The notes beneath the pieces were generated by a model. It made no database searches. It was not told the DNA's origin and was given only the letters and a program-made list of their open reading frames with translations. Shown here one piece after another: positions 43,832-53,828 of a stretch of DNA of 64,000 nt. Numbering within the stretch: the first letter of the stretch is position 1; every line of letters starts with the position of its first letter. The stretch comes from Flavobacterium sp. M31R6. GTDB taxonomy: Bacteria > Bacteroidota > Bacteroidia > Flavobacteriales > Flavobacteriaceae. The stretch spans positions 930,001 through 994,000 of the forward strand of contig NZ_CP054141.1 in assembly GCF_013284035.1 (NCBI RefSeq). The letters are read 5' to 3'. Made by a program: the position numbers and the translations under genes.

Positions 43832-45265
43832 TTAAAATTCAGCATTCTGTGGTGTTCTTGGAAAAGGAATTACGTCACGTATGTTAGTCATTCCTGTTAC
43901 AAAAAGCACCAGTCTTTCAAAACCAAGTCCAAAACCAGAGTGTACCGCAGAACCAAATCTTCTAGTATCCAAGTACCACCATAATTCTTCTTCGTCGATT
44001 CCTAAGGCTTTCATTTTTTCAACCAAAACATCAAAACGCTCTTCTCTTTGAGAACCTCCCACGATTTCTCCAATTCCAGGAAAGAGGATGTCCATTGCAC
44101 GAACTGTTTTTCCATCTTCGTTCAAACGCATGTAGAAAGCTTTGATATTTGCAGGATAATCAAACAAGATTACCGGACATTTAAAGTGTTTCTCCACCAA
44201 ATAACGCTCGTGTTCCGACTGTAAATCCGCCCCCCATTCGTTGATGATATATTGAAATTTTTTCTTTTTGTTTGGAGTGGAATCTCTTAGGATATCAACT
44301 GCTTCGGTGTAGGAAACGCGTTTGAAATCGTTATTCATAACAAAACCTAATTTTTCCAACAAAGGCATTTCGCTTCTCTCAGCCTGTGGTTTTGATTTTT
44401 CTTCTTCGATCAAACGGCCTTCCAAGAATTTCAAATCATCACTGCAATTGTCAACTGCATATTTCACTACATATTTAATGAAATCTTCGGCCAAGTCCAT
44501 ATTGTCATTCAAATCATTGAAAGCAACCTCTGGTTCAATCATCCAAAATTCAGCCAAATGGCGAGAAGTATTAGAATTTTCGGCTCTAAAAGTTGGTCCA
44601 AAAGTATAAATCTGTCCCAAAGCCATTGCGAAAGTCTCGCCTTCCAATTGTCCCGAAACCGTTAAATTCGTATGTTTTCCGAAGAAATCTTTTTTATAGT
44701 CAATGTTGCCTTCTTCTGTTTTTGGTAAATTGTCCAATGGCAATGAAGTCACTTGGAACATTTCGCCAGCACCTTCTGCATCGGCTCCTGTAACAATTGG
44801 CGTGTTTACATATACAAAGCCTTTTTGCTGAAAATAGCTGTGTACTGCAAAAGATAAAACCGAACGCACACGCATAATCGCTCCAAAAGCATTTGTACGC
44901 ACGCGCAAATGTGCATTTTCGCGCAAGAATTCCAATGAATGTTTCTTAGGTTGCATTGGGAATTTCTCGGCATCCGAATCTCCAAGGATTTCCAGTTTAT
45001 TTACTTGAATCTCATATTTTTGTCCCGCACCTTTGCTTTCTACCAAATTTCCGGTAACCGATACTGCGGCTCCGGTTGTAATTCTCTTCAAAGTTTCGTC
45101 CGGAGTATTCTCAAAATCGACAACACACTGTATGTTATTGATGGTTGAACCATCGTTTAAAGCAATAAACTGATTGTTTCTAAAAGTTCTAACCCAACCT
45201 TTTGCATTAATTTCCTGTAACGTCGTTGTACTGTTTAGTAAGTCTTTAACTTTTGTATGTCTCAT
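43832..45265 (-). CDS. asnS: Asparagine--tRNA ligase
   Basis: The 477-residue class IIb synthetase has an N-terminal OB-fold ([20 protein letters not shown]), motif 2 [20 protein letters not shown] with the Arg that contacts ATP, and motif 3 [20 protein letters not shown]. Ending in [11 protein letters not shown], with a Pro-rich signature and [10 protein letters not shown], it is AsnRS rather than AspRS. It charges tRNA-Asn directly, so the amidotransferase route is not required. Confidence 0.97.
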   Translation of the reverse strand: MRHTKVKDLLNSTTTLQEINAKGWVRTFRNNQFIALNDGSTINNIQCVVDFENTPDETLKRITTGAAVSVTGNLVESKGAGQKYEIQVNKLEILGDSDAEKFPMQPKKHSLEFLRENAHLRVRTNAFGAIMRVRSVLSFAVHSYFQQKGFVYVNTPIVTGADAEGAGEMFQVTSLPLDNLPKTEEGNIDYKKDFFGKHTNLTVSGQLEGETFAMALGQIYTFGPTFRAENSNTSRHLAEFWMIEPEVAFNDLNDNMDLAEDFIKYVVKYAVDNCSDDLKFLEGRLIEEEKSKPQAERSEMPLLEKLGFVMNNDFKRVSYTEAVDILRDSTPNKKKKFQYIINEWGADLQSEHERYLVEKHFKCPVILFDYPANIKAFYMRLNEDGKTVRAMDILFPGIGEIVGGSQREERFDVLVEKMKALGIDEEELWWYLDTRRFGSAVHSGFGLGFERLVLFVTGMTNIRDVIPFPRTPQNAEF

Positions 45266-45681
45266 TTTGATTTTTGATTTTAATTTTAGATCAAAACAAA
45301 AAATGGTGTTTTAATCTAAATGCAAATATAAATCATTTGTTTGTAATTGTCATTGTGAGATATAGTGTAATAAGGAGTAATTTTTAGCGATTCTCCATAT
45401 CTTTTATTTTTTAGGAAAAAGTTTCATGTTGCCTGGAGAAGGGCCGATGGCAAGGATAAATGTTTGGTTTAATTTAAATTTGTATTTGAACTAAAATATT
45501 TTCTTAAGTCTAAGTGTTTTTGTTTATGGCTTTGATACATAGGGATATGACATTTTTTCAACCCAATTCTGAAAAAATGTCATTTTTTTCTAATGGCATA
45601 TTTTTTGTTTTTAGGTATATAACTTGCGCAAGTTTAGAATAAATAGAATATTTGTTTAACAATTTTAAAAGTAAAACAGTT
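45266..45681. promoter_or_regulatory. Upstream region of hsp20 with a 14-bp palindrome
   Basis: No ORF in about 400 bp. AACTTGCGCAAGTT at 45621-45634 is a perfect palindrome about 50 bp before the Hsp20 start codon, a good position for an operator. The divergent asnS promoter must also lie here. Confidence 0.5.
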
Positions 45682-46134
45682 ATGAATCTTATTAAAAGAA
45701 ATGTAGGTCAAGCGCCAGCTTTACATCGTTTGTTCTTTGATGATATCTTTGGCCGTGATTTTTTCAATTGGGAAAATAATAATTATTCAACAACAAGTAC
45801 CACGCTGCCTTCTGTTAACATCAAAGAGACTTCCGATAATTATGAAGTCGAAGTTGCCGCTCCGGGTATGGATAAAAATGATTTCAAGATTACACTTGAT
45901 GGGAACCAATTAACTATCTCTTCGGTGAAAGAAAATGAGCAAACAACAGGGAACGAAAATTATAGCCGTAGAGAATTTAGTTACCAATCATTCCAGAGAA
46001 GTTTTGAATTGCCTAAAAACGTAGTGGATGAGGATAAAATAATAGCTCGTTATGAAAATGGACTTTTATTATTGTCCATTCCAAAACGTGAAGAGGCCAA
46101 ACCAAGACCTCCACGAATGATCGAAATTTTATAA
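45682..46134 (+). CDS. Hsp20/alpha-crystallin family small heat shock protein
   Basis: The start is ATG at 45682 (MNLIKRN); an upstream in-frame ATG at 45652 would give an unusual ten-residue extension. About 150 residues: N-terminal arm with FFDDIFGRDFFNW, the alpha-crystallin domain (PSVNIKETSDNYEVEVAAPG to YENGLLLLSIPK) and the C-terminal I-x-I-like tail (PRMIEIL). It is an ATP-independent holdase that keeps unfolding proteins soluble in the cytoplasm. Monocistronic, with a terminator downstream. Confidence 0.94.
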   Translation: MNLIKRNVGQAPALHRLFFDDIFGRDFFNWENNNYSTTSTTLPSVNIKETSDNYEVEVAAPGMDKNDFKITLDGNQLTISSVKENEQTTGNENYSRREFSYQSFQRSFELPKNVVDEDKIIARYENGLLLLSIPKREEAKPRPPRMIEIL

Positions 46135-46158
46135 ATTCTAATTAATTATCTTTTTTGG

Positions 46159-46190
46159 AAGCTGCCGTCTTTAGGCAGCTTTCTTCATTA
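46159..46190 (+). terminator. Terminator after hsp20
   Basis: AAGCTGCC / GGCAGCTT stem with a seven-base loop followed by TCTTC, about 25 bp past the stop codon and just before the antiporter gene. Confidence 0.55.
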
Positions 46191-46204
46191 TAAAAAACAC
46201 GAAG

Positions 46205-47380
46205 ATGTTGTCACAATTATTCTCCGGGATAGCTGTGCTGTCCTTTATGGTTTTATTATTGATATTGCTTTTGCGACGATTAAAGCAACCCTATTTTATT
46301 GCTTATATAATTGCTGGTTTGTTATTAGGACCTCAAGTATTTAACGTTATTTATGAACCCGAAGTAATTTCAGAATTGGGACAAATTGGGATTGTGCTTC
46401 TAATGTTCTCCATTGGCAATGAAATCGATCTTCATTATCTATCGCATAATTTTTACAAGCCTCTTTTAATCGCACTGGTACAGATTGTACTTAGTTTTAT
46501 TTGCATGTATATTGTTGGTTCATATTTGGAGTGGAAAATGGCAACTATAATTTTGATAGCTTTTATAATAAGTTTGAGTAGTTCTGCGATTGTGTTCCAA
46601 TATTTGGCAAAGACGGGTGAGATTAAAAGTCAGCTCGGAATTATTACCTGTGGCGTTTTACTAATGCAGGATATACTTGTTGTTCCCATGATATTGACTC
46701 TGAATTTTATGTCAGGAAATAATATTTCAGCTGTAGAATTGACAAAAGTTTGCGTAGGAGGACTATTGATTATTCTGTTTATGAAAGCGGCTATCAGTAA
46801 AAAGCTTTTCTCAATCCCCATGCGAAGAGAAATTATTGCCGATCATGAATTGCAGGTTTTCATTGGTTTCAGCATCTGTTTTGGTATGGCATGGATTAGT
46901 GAATGGTTTGGACTGTCTCCTGCCTTTGGAGCTTTTATCGCTGGTGTTCTAATTGGACACGACAAGGCGACACATTGGCTAGGTAAATCCCTGATTCCTT
47001 TCAGAGTGTTTTTTATGGCTTTCTTCTTTCTTGCAGTAGGTGTTCAGCTTGATATCAAGTTTTTTATTGAAAATATTGGAACTATAATATGGATTTCAGT
47101 TGCTGTGCTTTTTATAAATAGCCTGATCAATGCCATACTTTTTAAACTTACAAAAAACTCATGGCGTGATAGTTTGTATGGAGGAGCACTTTTATCACAA
47201 ATTGGAGAATTTAGTTTTGTTTTGATGACCTTGGCATCTTCTTTGCAACTTGTGGGGATTTATACTTATCAAATAACCTTGGCTGTTACCACTCTTACAA
47301 TGTTTCTTAACACATTTTGGCTTATGATAATCCAGGAATTAATTTATAAACTGCCGGATTACAAAGAAAAATCTTTTTAG
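46205..47380 (+). CDS. Cation:proton antiporter (CPA2/KefB-type, membrane domain only)
   Basis: 391 residues with about 12 hydrophobic segments of the Na_H_Exchanger domain: GLLLGPQVFNVIYEPEVISE, GIVLLMFSIGNEIDLHYL, ISLSSSAIVFQYLA, FGLSPAFGAFIAGVLIGHDK, and YGGALLSQIGEFSFVLMTLA. It has no C-terminal TrkA-N or CTT domain, so it lacks the regulatory part found in KefB/KefC. Expected to exchange K+ or Na+ for H+ at the inner membrane. It begins 70 bp after hsp20, beyond a probable terminator. Confidence 0.9.
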   Translation: MLSQLFSGIAVLSFMVLLLILLLRRLKQPYFIAYIIAGLLLGPQVFNVIYEPEVISELGQIGIVLLMFSIGNEIDLHYLSHNFYKPLLIALVQIVLSFICMYIVGSYLEWKMATIILIAFIISLSSSAIVFQYLAKTGEIKSQLGIITCGVLLMQDILVVPMILTLNFMSGNNISAVELTKVCVGGLLIILFMKAAISKKLFSIPMRREIIADHELQVFIGFSICFGMAWISEWFGLSPAFGAFIAGVLIGHDKATHWLGKSLIPFRVFFMAFFFLAVGVQLDIKFFIENIGTIIWISVAVLFINSLINAILFKLTKNSWRDSLYGGALLSQIGEFSFVLMTLASSLQLVGIYTYQITLAVTTLTMFLNTFWLMIIQELIYKLPDYKEKSF

Positions 47381-47489
47381 TATTGAATTTGAACTATAAG
47401 ATCAAAAGGGATTTTGGAAGTCATATTCATAATGAAACAACTGGCTGTTTTTATTATGAATATGCTTTTTGAAATAAAAATATTCCTGA

Positions 47490-49853
47490 TTAATGTGTTT
47501 GCTCTAATTCTTCTTTTTTAGTTCTTTTCTTTTCAAATGTCAATACCAAAGCCGGTAAAACCAATAAATTGGCAAACATAGCAAACATCAAGGTGCATGA
47601 AATCAATCCTCCAAGTGCTATCGTACCACTAAAACTAGACAATGTGAATGTGGCAAATCCCACAATCAATACAATTGAAGTGTAGAAAGTACTGATACCG
47701 GTTTCTCTCAAGGCACTAAATACTGATTTTTTAATTTTACCATTATAGAGATTCAAATCATGGCGGTATTTGGCCATAAACTGAATCGCATTATCAACCG
47801 AAATACCAAATGCAATACTAAATACCAATATCGTCGAAGGTTTCAGCGGTATTCCAAAATACCCCATCAGCCCAGATGTGATGCAAAGTGGTAATACATT
47901 TGTAATCACCGATGCCATAACCATTTTGGCAGAACGGAATAAATAAGCCATCAATCCGGCAATAAGGAAAATAGCAAAAATAAGCGATTCGATAAGGTTG
48001 TCAATTAGGTAAGAAGTTCCTTTTTGGAAAACCAAAGCTTTCCCGGTAAGGGTAACTTCATAGCGATCTTTTGGGAATACTTTGTCTATTTTGGTTTTTA
48101 GTTTCTTTTCGACTCTGGCCATTTCCTGAGTTCCAATGTCTTTCATGAAAGTGGTGATTCGGGCATATCGTCCAGTCGAATCCACATAGCTTTTCATCAG
48201 GTTGGTCTTGGTGTCTTTGGTGGCATTTTTGGCATACGACAATATAAAAGCCTGCTCTTGTGAAGTAGGTAATTCATAATATTCTGGCTTGCCATTGTAA
48301 TAGGCTTGTTTAGAATATTTGACCAAATTGACAACAGAAACCGGTTTTGATAATTCAGGAATCTCCGCAATTGTTTTTTGCAATTCATCCATCTTTTTCA
48401 TTGTAGATAACTTCATTACCCCTTTTTTGTGTTTGGTGTCCACCATGATTTCTAACGGCATTACACCATTGAACTCTTTTTCAAAAAAGATAATGTCTTT
48501 AAAGAACGAGGCAGTTTTCGGCATTTCGCCTATCAAACTTCCCGAAACTTTCATTTGGGAAACCCCAATTACACTAAAAACCAATAACAATCCGTAAATA
48601 ATATAGATCATTTTGCGGTTGTTTTTTACGACGCTTTCAACCCAGTTTAATAGGGCAGATATATAGGTTTTGCTTAGATGTTTTAAATGTTTTTCTTTGG
48701 GAACATCCATAAAGCTGTACACAATTGGCACAATTACCAAGGTGAGCAAGTACACCGTAATCACATTTATAGAGGTTACTAAACCAAATTCGAACAACAA
48801 ATCATTTCCGGTAATCATAAAAGTGGCAAATCCAGCTGCTGTCGTCAAATTGGTCATTAAGGTGGAAACCCCGATTGTCGAAATTACACGTTGTAAAGCT
48901 TTGGCCTGATTTTGATGGGTTTTTATTTCCTGTTGGTATTTGTTGATGAGGAAAATACAGTTTGTGATTCCAATTACAATAATCAACGGCGGAATGATAG
49001 CCGTAAGAATTGTGATTTTGTAATGAAACAAACCTAGCGTTCCAAAAGACCACATTACACCAATAATCAAAATACAGATTGAGATAAAAGTGGCTCTGTA
49101 CGAACGAAAGAATAAAAAGAAAATTAAAGACGTTATGAATAATGCGGCGCCAATGAATAGGCCAATTTCGCCTTTCATATTTTCAGCATTTATGGTTCTG
49201 ATGTAAGGCATTCCGGAAACACGGAGGTCAATTCCGGTTGTTTTTTCAAACTTGTCAATTTTTGGAACTAAATTTTCCAAAATGAATGTCTTTCTCGAAG
49301 CCGTATTTACAATATTTTTCTTGATATAAACCGCAGAACGGATACTTCCTGACTCTTTGTTGAACAATAAACCTTCATAAAAAGGAAGATTATGAAACAA
49401 TTCGAATTTTATTTTTTGAATGTATTCTGGATTCGCAGTTTGACTTTGGTTAATAAACGGAACCAATTTAAATTTCTGCGCAACAGTGTCTTTTTCAAGC
49501 GTTTTTAGATCATTCAGAGAAACGACTAATTCCACTTCTTTAGAATTTTTCAAGCCAGTCATCAATTCATTCCAAGCGGCAAAAGCTTTGGGCGTGAAAA
49601 AAGCATCATCTTTAAAACCAATGACAATAAGGTTTCCTTCTTCTCCAAATTTATCTAGAAAGTCTTGATACTGTTTGTTTACGATATGTTTTTTAGGAAG
49701 TAAATTAGCTTCAGTATAGGTCATAGCCAAATTTTTCCACTGAAAAGAAAGGAAAATAGTTATGGCAAGTATTGCAGCTAGTATGGTTATTCTGTTTTTA
49801 AGTACAATGCGGGCTATGTTCTGCCATAACCTATCAGTGAATTTCTTTTTCAT
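47490..49853 (-). CDS. MMPL/RND family transporter (HpnN-like)
   Basis: About 787 residues from ATG at 49853 (MKKKFTDRLW); an ATG at 49871 would add six. Two symmetrical halves each have a first transmembrane helix, a large periplasmic loop and a five-helix block: FIGAALFITSLIFFLFFRSY ... AIIPPLIIVIGITNCIFLIN and LIFAIFLIAGLMAYLFRSAK ... STILVFSIAFGISVDNAIQF. This is the SSD/MMPL layout used to move lipids or hydrophobic compounds. The substrate cannot be told from sequence. Convergent with the antiporter at 46205. Confidence 0.87.
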   Translation of the reverse strand: MKKKFTDRLWQNIARIVLKNRITILAAILAITIFLSFQWKNLAMTYTEANLLPKKHIVNKQYQDFLDKFGEEGNLIVIGFKDDAFFTPKAFAAWNELMTGLKNSKEVELVVSLNDLKTLEKDTVAQKFKLVPFINQSQTANPEYIQKIKFELFHNLPFYEGLLFNKESGSIRSAVYIKKNIVNTASRKTFILENLVPKIDKFEKTTGIDLRVSGMPYIRTINAENMKGEIGLFIGAALFITSLIFFLFFRSYRATFISICILIIGVMWSFGTLGLFHYKITILTAIIPPLIIVIGITNCIFLINKYQQEIKTHQNQAKALQRVISTIGVSTLMTNLTTAAGFATFMITGNDLLFEFGLVTSINVITVYLLTLVIVPIVYSFMDVPKEKHLKHLSKTYISALLNWVESVVKNNRKMIYIIYGLLLVFSVIGVSQMKVSGSLIGEMPKTASFFKDIIFFEKEFNGVMPLEIMVDTKHKKGVMKLSTMKKMDELQKTIAEIPELSKPVSVVNLVKYSKQAYYNGKPEYYELPTSQEQAFILSYAKNATKDTKTNLMKSYVDSTGRYARITTFMKDIGTQEMARVEKKLKTKIDKVFPKDRYEVTLTGKALVFQKGTSYLIDNLIESLIFAIFLIAGLMAYLFRSAKMVMASVITNVLPLCITSGLMGYFGIPLKPSTILVFSIAFGISVDNAIQFMAKYRHDLNLYNGKIKKSVFSALRETGISTFYTSIVLIVGFATFTLSSFSGTIALGGLISCTLMFAMFANLLVLPALVLTFEKKRTKKEELEQTH

Positions 49854-49991
49854 ATACGTTTTAAAATGCATGCAAATGTAAACAAAACAGTTAGAAATTA
49901 CATGAAAGTCCTTCGATTTTCTGGTTATTGTATGGGTGTTTTTTTGACTTTATTTTTGTTTACAATAAGATAATTTGTGCATTATAAATTA

Positions 49992-49999
49992 TATATTTG
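49992..49999 (+). promoter_or_regulatory. Candidate -7 promoter element (TATATTTG)
   Basis: It matches TAnnTTTG, 52 bp before the start of the first large antiporter gene. TTTG at 49974-49977 is closer than the usual ~19 bp spacing. Confidence 0.35.
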
Positions 50000-50050
50000 A
50001 AATTCTCATCTTAGCGCTTTTGTTAATGGGATAAAGAAGTCAAAAAAGGT

Positions 50051-52321
50051 ATGAAAAAGTACAAGAATACATTATTTTATTTGGGAGTTACAGGTGGTTT
50101 TACCGCAGTAATGTATTGGATTATAAAAGAGGGCAAGCATCTTGAGGGAAATAAAATAATCATTCATCCAACGGCAAGCGTAAGTTCTTGGGATGATTTT
50201 CTCACTTCAATGATTCATAATGTACAGGACCCTTTGGCTATTTTATTGGCACAAATTATAATGATTATCCTTGTGGCTCGCCTTTTTGGCTGGTTTTTCA
50301 AAAAAATAGGGCAGCCTTCGGTAATTGGTGAAATTATTGCAGGAATTGCGCTTGGGCCATCTTTATTAGGTTTGTATTTTCCTGATTTTTTCCATGCACT
50401 TTTTCCAGCTAATTCCTTAGAGAATTTAAAATTTTTGAGCCAGATTGGGTTAATACTTTTTATGTTCGTAATTGGTATGGAGCTTGATATCAAAGTGTTA
50501 AAAAACAGGGCGAAAGAAGCGGTTGTTATAAGTCATGCGAGTATCGTAATTCCATTTGCATTAGGAATCGGATTGGCCTATTTTGTTTACAACCGTTTTG
50601 CTCCGGAGGGAGTTAAGTTTCTTTCGTTCAGTTTGTTTATGGGGATTGCGATGAGTATTACCGCCTTTCCTGTTTTGGCACGAATTGTCCAGGAAAGAGG
50701 GATGCATAAAACCAAATTGGGAGCTATTGCAATCACCTGTGCCGCCGCCGATGATATAACGGCTTGGTGTCTATTGGCCGTTGTAATTGCCATTGTAAAA
50801 GCAGGAACTTTTGAAAGTTCAATGTACATCATTTCGTTGGCTGCTATTTATGTAGTCGTGATGATCTATCTGGTAAAACCTTTCTTGAAACGAATTGGAG
50901 ATTTGTATGGGGCCAAAGATAGTTTGAGTAAACCCGTTGTTGCCATTTTCTTTTTGATATTGATTATTTCTTCCTATGCTACAGAATTAGTTGGAATTCA
51001 CGCTTTGTTTGGTGCTTTTATGATGGGGGCCATCATGCCGGATGTCCCTAAGTTTAGAACTGTTTTTATTTCCAAAGTCGAAGATGTATCCGTAATATTA
51101 TTATTGCCTTTGTTCTTTGTGTTTACAGGTTTGCGTACCGAAATAGGTTTGTTAAACGAGCCTTATTTATGGAAAGTAACTGGGTTTATCATTCTTGTTG
51201 CGGTTGTGGGTAAATTTTTCGGAAGTGCTTTGGCAGCCAAATTTGTTGGACAAAGTTGGAGAAATAGTCTTGTGATAGGAGCCTTGATGAATACAAGAGG
51301 TTTGATGGAATTAATTGTATTGAATATCGGACTAGCTCTTGGAGTTCTTACGACCGAAGTCTTTACGATGATGGTAATCATGGCCCTGGTGACAACTTTT
51401 ATGACTGGCCCTGCATTAGATTTAATCAATTACATTTTTAAAACCAGTGACATAATAGATCATGATGAAGAAGTAAATCACAGCAAGTATAGAATTTTAA
51501 TTTCTTTTGGTAATAATGAAAAAGGAAAATCTTTGCTGCGTTTGGCTAATAGCTTGGTGAAAAAGCAAAAAGAAACCTGTTCAGTAACAGCATTGCATTT
51601 GTCCTTAAGTGATGAAATGCATACGTTCAACATGGAAGATAAAGAGAAAAGCAGCTTTAATCCTATAATGAAAGAAGCAGTTATTCTGAAACAAGAAATC
51701 ACTACTATTTTCAAAGCGACAATTGATATTGAGACAGAAATAATAGATATAGCCAATCAAGGGGATTATGATTTATTATTGGTAGGACTTGGAAAATCCA
51801 TATTTGAGGGTACTTTATTGGGCAAAGTAATTGGGTTTACTTCCCGAATTATTAATCCCGAAAGATTGTTGGATAAATTTACGGGCAAAGAAGGGTTGTT
51901 CGTAAATTCACCATTTGATGAAAGAACACGACAAATTGTTTTGAAAGTCAAAATGCCATTGGGAGTTTTGATTGACAAGGATTTAAAAGAAGTAAATCAG
52001 GTTTTTGTTCCTATTTACGGTTCTGAAGACTCTTTTTTAATTGACTATGCCCAAAAAATAATTTTCAATAATGATGCTACCGTTTCCTTTTTGGACATCA
52101 ATGGTCATATGCAATCCAATTTTGTAATTGCAAGTGCTCTAGGTTCCTTAAAACAAAAATTTCCAGATAATGTAATTTTGGATAACGAATCTATTTTGAC
52201 AGAGGAGTTTTTGATCAAACAAGATTTAATGATTGTGAGTTTGGAGAGTTGGAAAGACTTATTGGATACTCGTCCGGTTTGGTTAAGCGGTATGCCTTCG
52301 GTATTGATTATAAAGCCTTAA
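50051..52321 (+). CDS. Cation:proton antiporter with large C-terminal cytoplasmic domain (copy 1)
   Basis: 756 residues: an N-terminal membrane span, a periplasmic linker, then the CPA2 Na_H_Exchanger domain (about 60-450) with [55 protein letters not shown] (ion-site Asp-Asp), [16 protein letters not shown] and [20 protein letters not shown]. The C-terminal ~300 residues resemble a duplicated USP-like nucleotide-binding domain ([40 protein letters not shown]). Probably Na+ or K+/H+ exchange at the inner membrane. A close paralog of equal length lies at 55401-57671. Confidence 0.92.
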   Translation: MKKYKNTLFYLGVTGGFTAVMYWIIKEGKHLEGNKIIIHPTASVSSWDDFLTSMIHNVQDPLAILLAQIIMIILVARLFGWFFKKIGQPSVIGEIIAGIALGPSLLGLYFPDFFHALFPANSLENLKFLSQIGLILFMFVIGMELDIKVLKNRAKEAVVISHASIVIPFALGIGLAYFVYNRFAPEGVKFLSFSLFMGIAMSITAFPVLARIVQERGMHKTKLGAIAITCAAADDITAWCLLAVVIAIVKAGTFESSMYIISLAAIYVVVMIYLVKPFLKRIGDLYGAKDSLSKPVVAIFFLILIISSYATELVGIHALFGAFMMGAIMPDVPKFRTVFISKVEDVSVILLLPLFFVFTGLRTEIGLLNEPYLWKVTGFIILVAVVGKFFGSALAAKFVGQSWRNSLVIGALMNTRGLMELIVLNIGLALGVLTTEVFTMMVIMALVTTFMTGPALDLINYIFKTSDIIDHDEEVNHSKYRILISFGNNEKGKSLLRLANSLVKKQKETCSVTALHLSLSDEMHTFNMEDKEKSSFNPIMKEAVILKQEITTIFKATIDIETEIIDIANQGDYDLLLVGLGKSIFEGTLLGKVIGFTSRIINPERLLDKFTGKEGLFVNSPFDERTRQIVLKVKMPLGVLIDKDLKEVNQVFVPIYGSEDSFLIDYAQKIIFNNDATVSFLDINGHMQSNFVIASALGSLKQKFPDNVILDNESILTEEFLIKQDLMIVSLESWKDLLDTRPVWLSGMPSVLIIKP

Positions 52322-52418
52322 TCATAAATTATTGGGGATGGACTCAAAAGTTTTTAAATTTCTCTTTGAGAACTGTGTTTTCATTTTTCAAGAATTCAAA
52401 TCAATAACTAGATAGCTT

Positions 52419-53354
52419 ATGTATAAAATTATTTACGCACCACTATTACTGTTAATTTTCACCCATTTCAGCTTCGCACAAACAAAAAAGCAAAATTTTA
52501 CTTTAGAGCCTAAAACAATTGCAAGTTTCCCTTTTGATTCCATAATTTCTAAAAAAGAGAATGGACAAATAGTTATTAGAAGAGAGTACCAATATATAGA
52601 TTCTTTGAATTTTTATGGATTTAATTACCAGTCTTTTGATAACTTAAGAATAAGAGGTTTTTTGATTGAGCCAAAAAAGAAAGGTATTTATCCCGTTTTA
52701 ATTTATAACAGGGGAGGGAATGGAGATTTCGGAAAAATTCCTTTTCAGTATTTAGCACGTTTCCTGGGCAAGATAGCAAATAAGGGTTATGTTATAATTG
52801 GTTCTCAGTTAAGAGGAAATGCTGCTAGTGAAGGGTTTGACGAGTTTGGAGGAAAAGACGTAAATGATGTGTTAAGCCTTTTGGACATTATTGACCAACT
52901 ACCTAATGTTGATAATAAAAGAATTGGAGTTTTTGGTTGGAGTCGAGGGGTAATGACTAACTTTTTGATGCTAAAAAAAACCAATCGAATCAAAACCAAC
53001 ATTGCTATTGCAGGCCAAGCTGATTTATTGGATAATAAAAGGCTTGATATGTTTGGAGTTTTTAGACAAAGAATACCAAATTATGCTAAAGATTCTATTG
53101 CAGCTTTAAAAACACGTTCTAGTTTATTGGCAATCGATTCTATCCAGAATAAACAGCTTACTAATTTTATTATTCAAGGAAATAAGGATGAAAGGGTGCC
53201 TATTGATAATGCTTTTAAATTTTATTCAAAATTAAATAGTTCGAGTTTTACAACACGATTACTAGTCTATGAAAATGAAAATCATAGCCTAGAAAGTGTG
53301 AGAGATAGTAATTTATTGGATGAAATAGAAGATTGGTTAAGAAGATATTTGTAA
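52419..53354 (+). CDS. Secreted alpha/beta hydrolase (prolyl oligopeptidase-like)
   Basis: The 311-residue protein has a signal peptide (about 1-20, ending FSFAQ) and an alpha/beta hydrolase fold: oxyanion region NRGGNGDFG, nucleophile elbow GWSRG, acid in IIQGNKDERVP and His in ENENHSLES. GxSxG with this spacing and QLRGNAASEGFDEFGGKD is typical of S9-type peptidase-like hydrolases (Peptidase_S9 or dienelactone type). It acts in the periplasm or outside; it could be a peptidase or an esterase. It stands alone between the first large antiporter and the SMR gene. Confidence 0.85.
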   Translation: MYKIIYAPLLLLIFTHFSFAQTKKQNFTLEPKTIASFPFDSIISKKENGQIVIRREYQYIDSLNFYGFNYQSFDNLRIRGFLIEPKKKGIYPVLIYNRGGNGDFGKIPFQYLARFLGKIANKGYVIIGSQLRGNAASEGFDEFGGKDVNDVLSLLDIIDQLPNVDNKRIGVFGWSRGVMTNFLMLKKTNRIKTNIAIAGQADLLDNKRLDMFGVFRQRIPNYAKDSIAALKTRSSLLAIDSIQNKQLTNFIIQGNKDERVPIDNAFKFYSKLNSSSFTTRLLVYENENHSLESVRDSNLLDEIEDWLRRYL

Positions 53355-53429
53355 TTAGTCTTAATGATATTCCTGTTTGAGCTTGTCAAATGATATTATT
53401 TATAGCTGGGGGTAACTCAACAAAATCAA

Positions 53430-53437
53430 TATATTTG
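53430..53437 (+). promoter_or_regulatory. Candidate -7 promoter element (TATATTTG)
   Basis: TAnnTTTG match about 20 bp before the start of the SMR transporter gene, giving a very short leader. No clear -33 box. Confidence 0.35.
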
Positions 53438-53456
53438 TTTCATATTTATACAAATC

Positions 53457-53786
53457 ATGAATTGGATCTTACTTATTATAGCTGGTTTTTTTGAAGTAGG
53501 TTTTGCGACTTGTTTGGGCAAAGCCAAAGAAACTTCTGGTATGACATCTACTTTGTGGATGATAGGTTTTTTTATTGCACTTTCTATTAGTATGACTTTG
53601 TTATACAAAGCTTCCCAAACCTTGCCAATAGGCACCGCTTATGCTGTATGGACAGGAATTGGAGCAGTTGGCACAGTTCTGGTTGGTATTTTTATATTCA
53701 AAGAGCCCGCAACTTTCTGGAGGCTTTTTTTCTTGTTTACTTTGATATCGTCACTAATTGGGTTGAAATTTGTTTCGGCACATTAA
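53457..53786 (+). CDS. Small multidrug resistance (SMR) family transporter
   Basis: 109 residues and four transmembrane helices. The family signatures are present: WILLIIAGFFEVGFATCLGK with the essential Glu in helix 1, KASQTLPIGTAYAVWTGIGA, and VLVGIFIFKEPATFWRLFFL. SMR proteins work as antiparallel dimers and exchange protons for cationic compounds or guanidinium. The helix 1 motif (FEVGFATCLGKA) is closer to the SugE/Gdx type than to EmrE, so guanidinium export is possible; that subdivision is uncertain. Confidence 0.92.
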   Translation: MNWILLIIAGFFEVGFATCLGKAKETSGMTSTLWMIGFFIALSISMTLLYKASQTLPIGTAYAVWTGIGAVGTVLVGIFIFKEPATFWRLFFLFTLISSLIGLKFVSAH

Positions 53787-53828
53787 TGAAGTTGAACCCT
53801 TTTTTAATCATTTCATATTTAATCTAAA

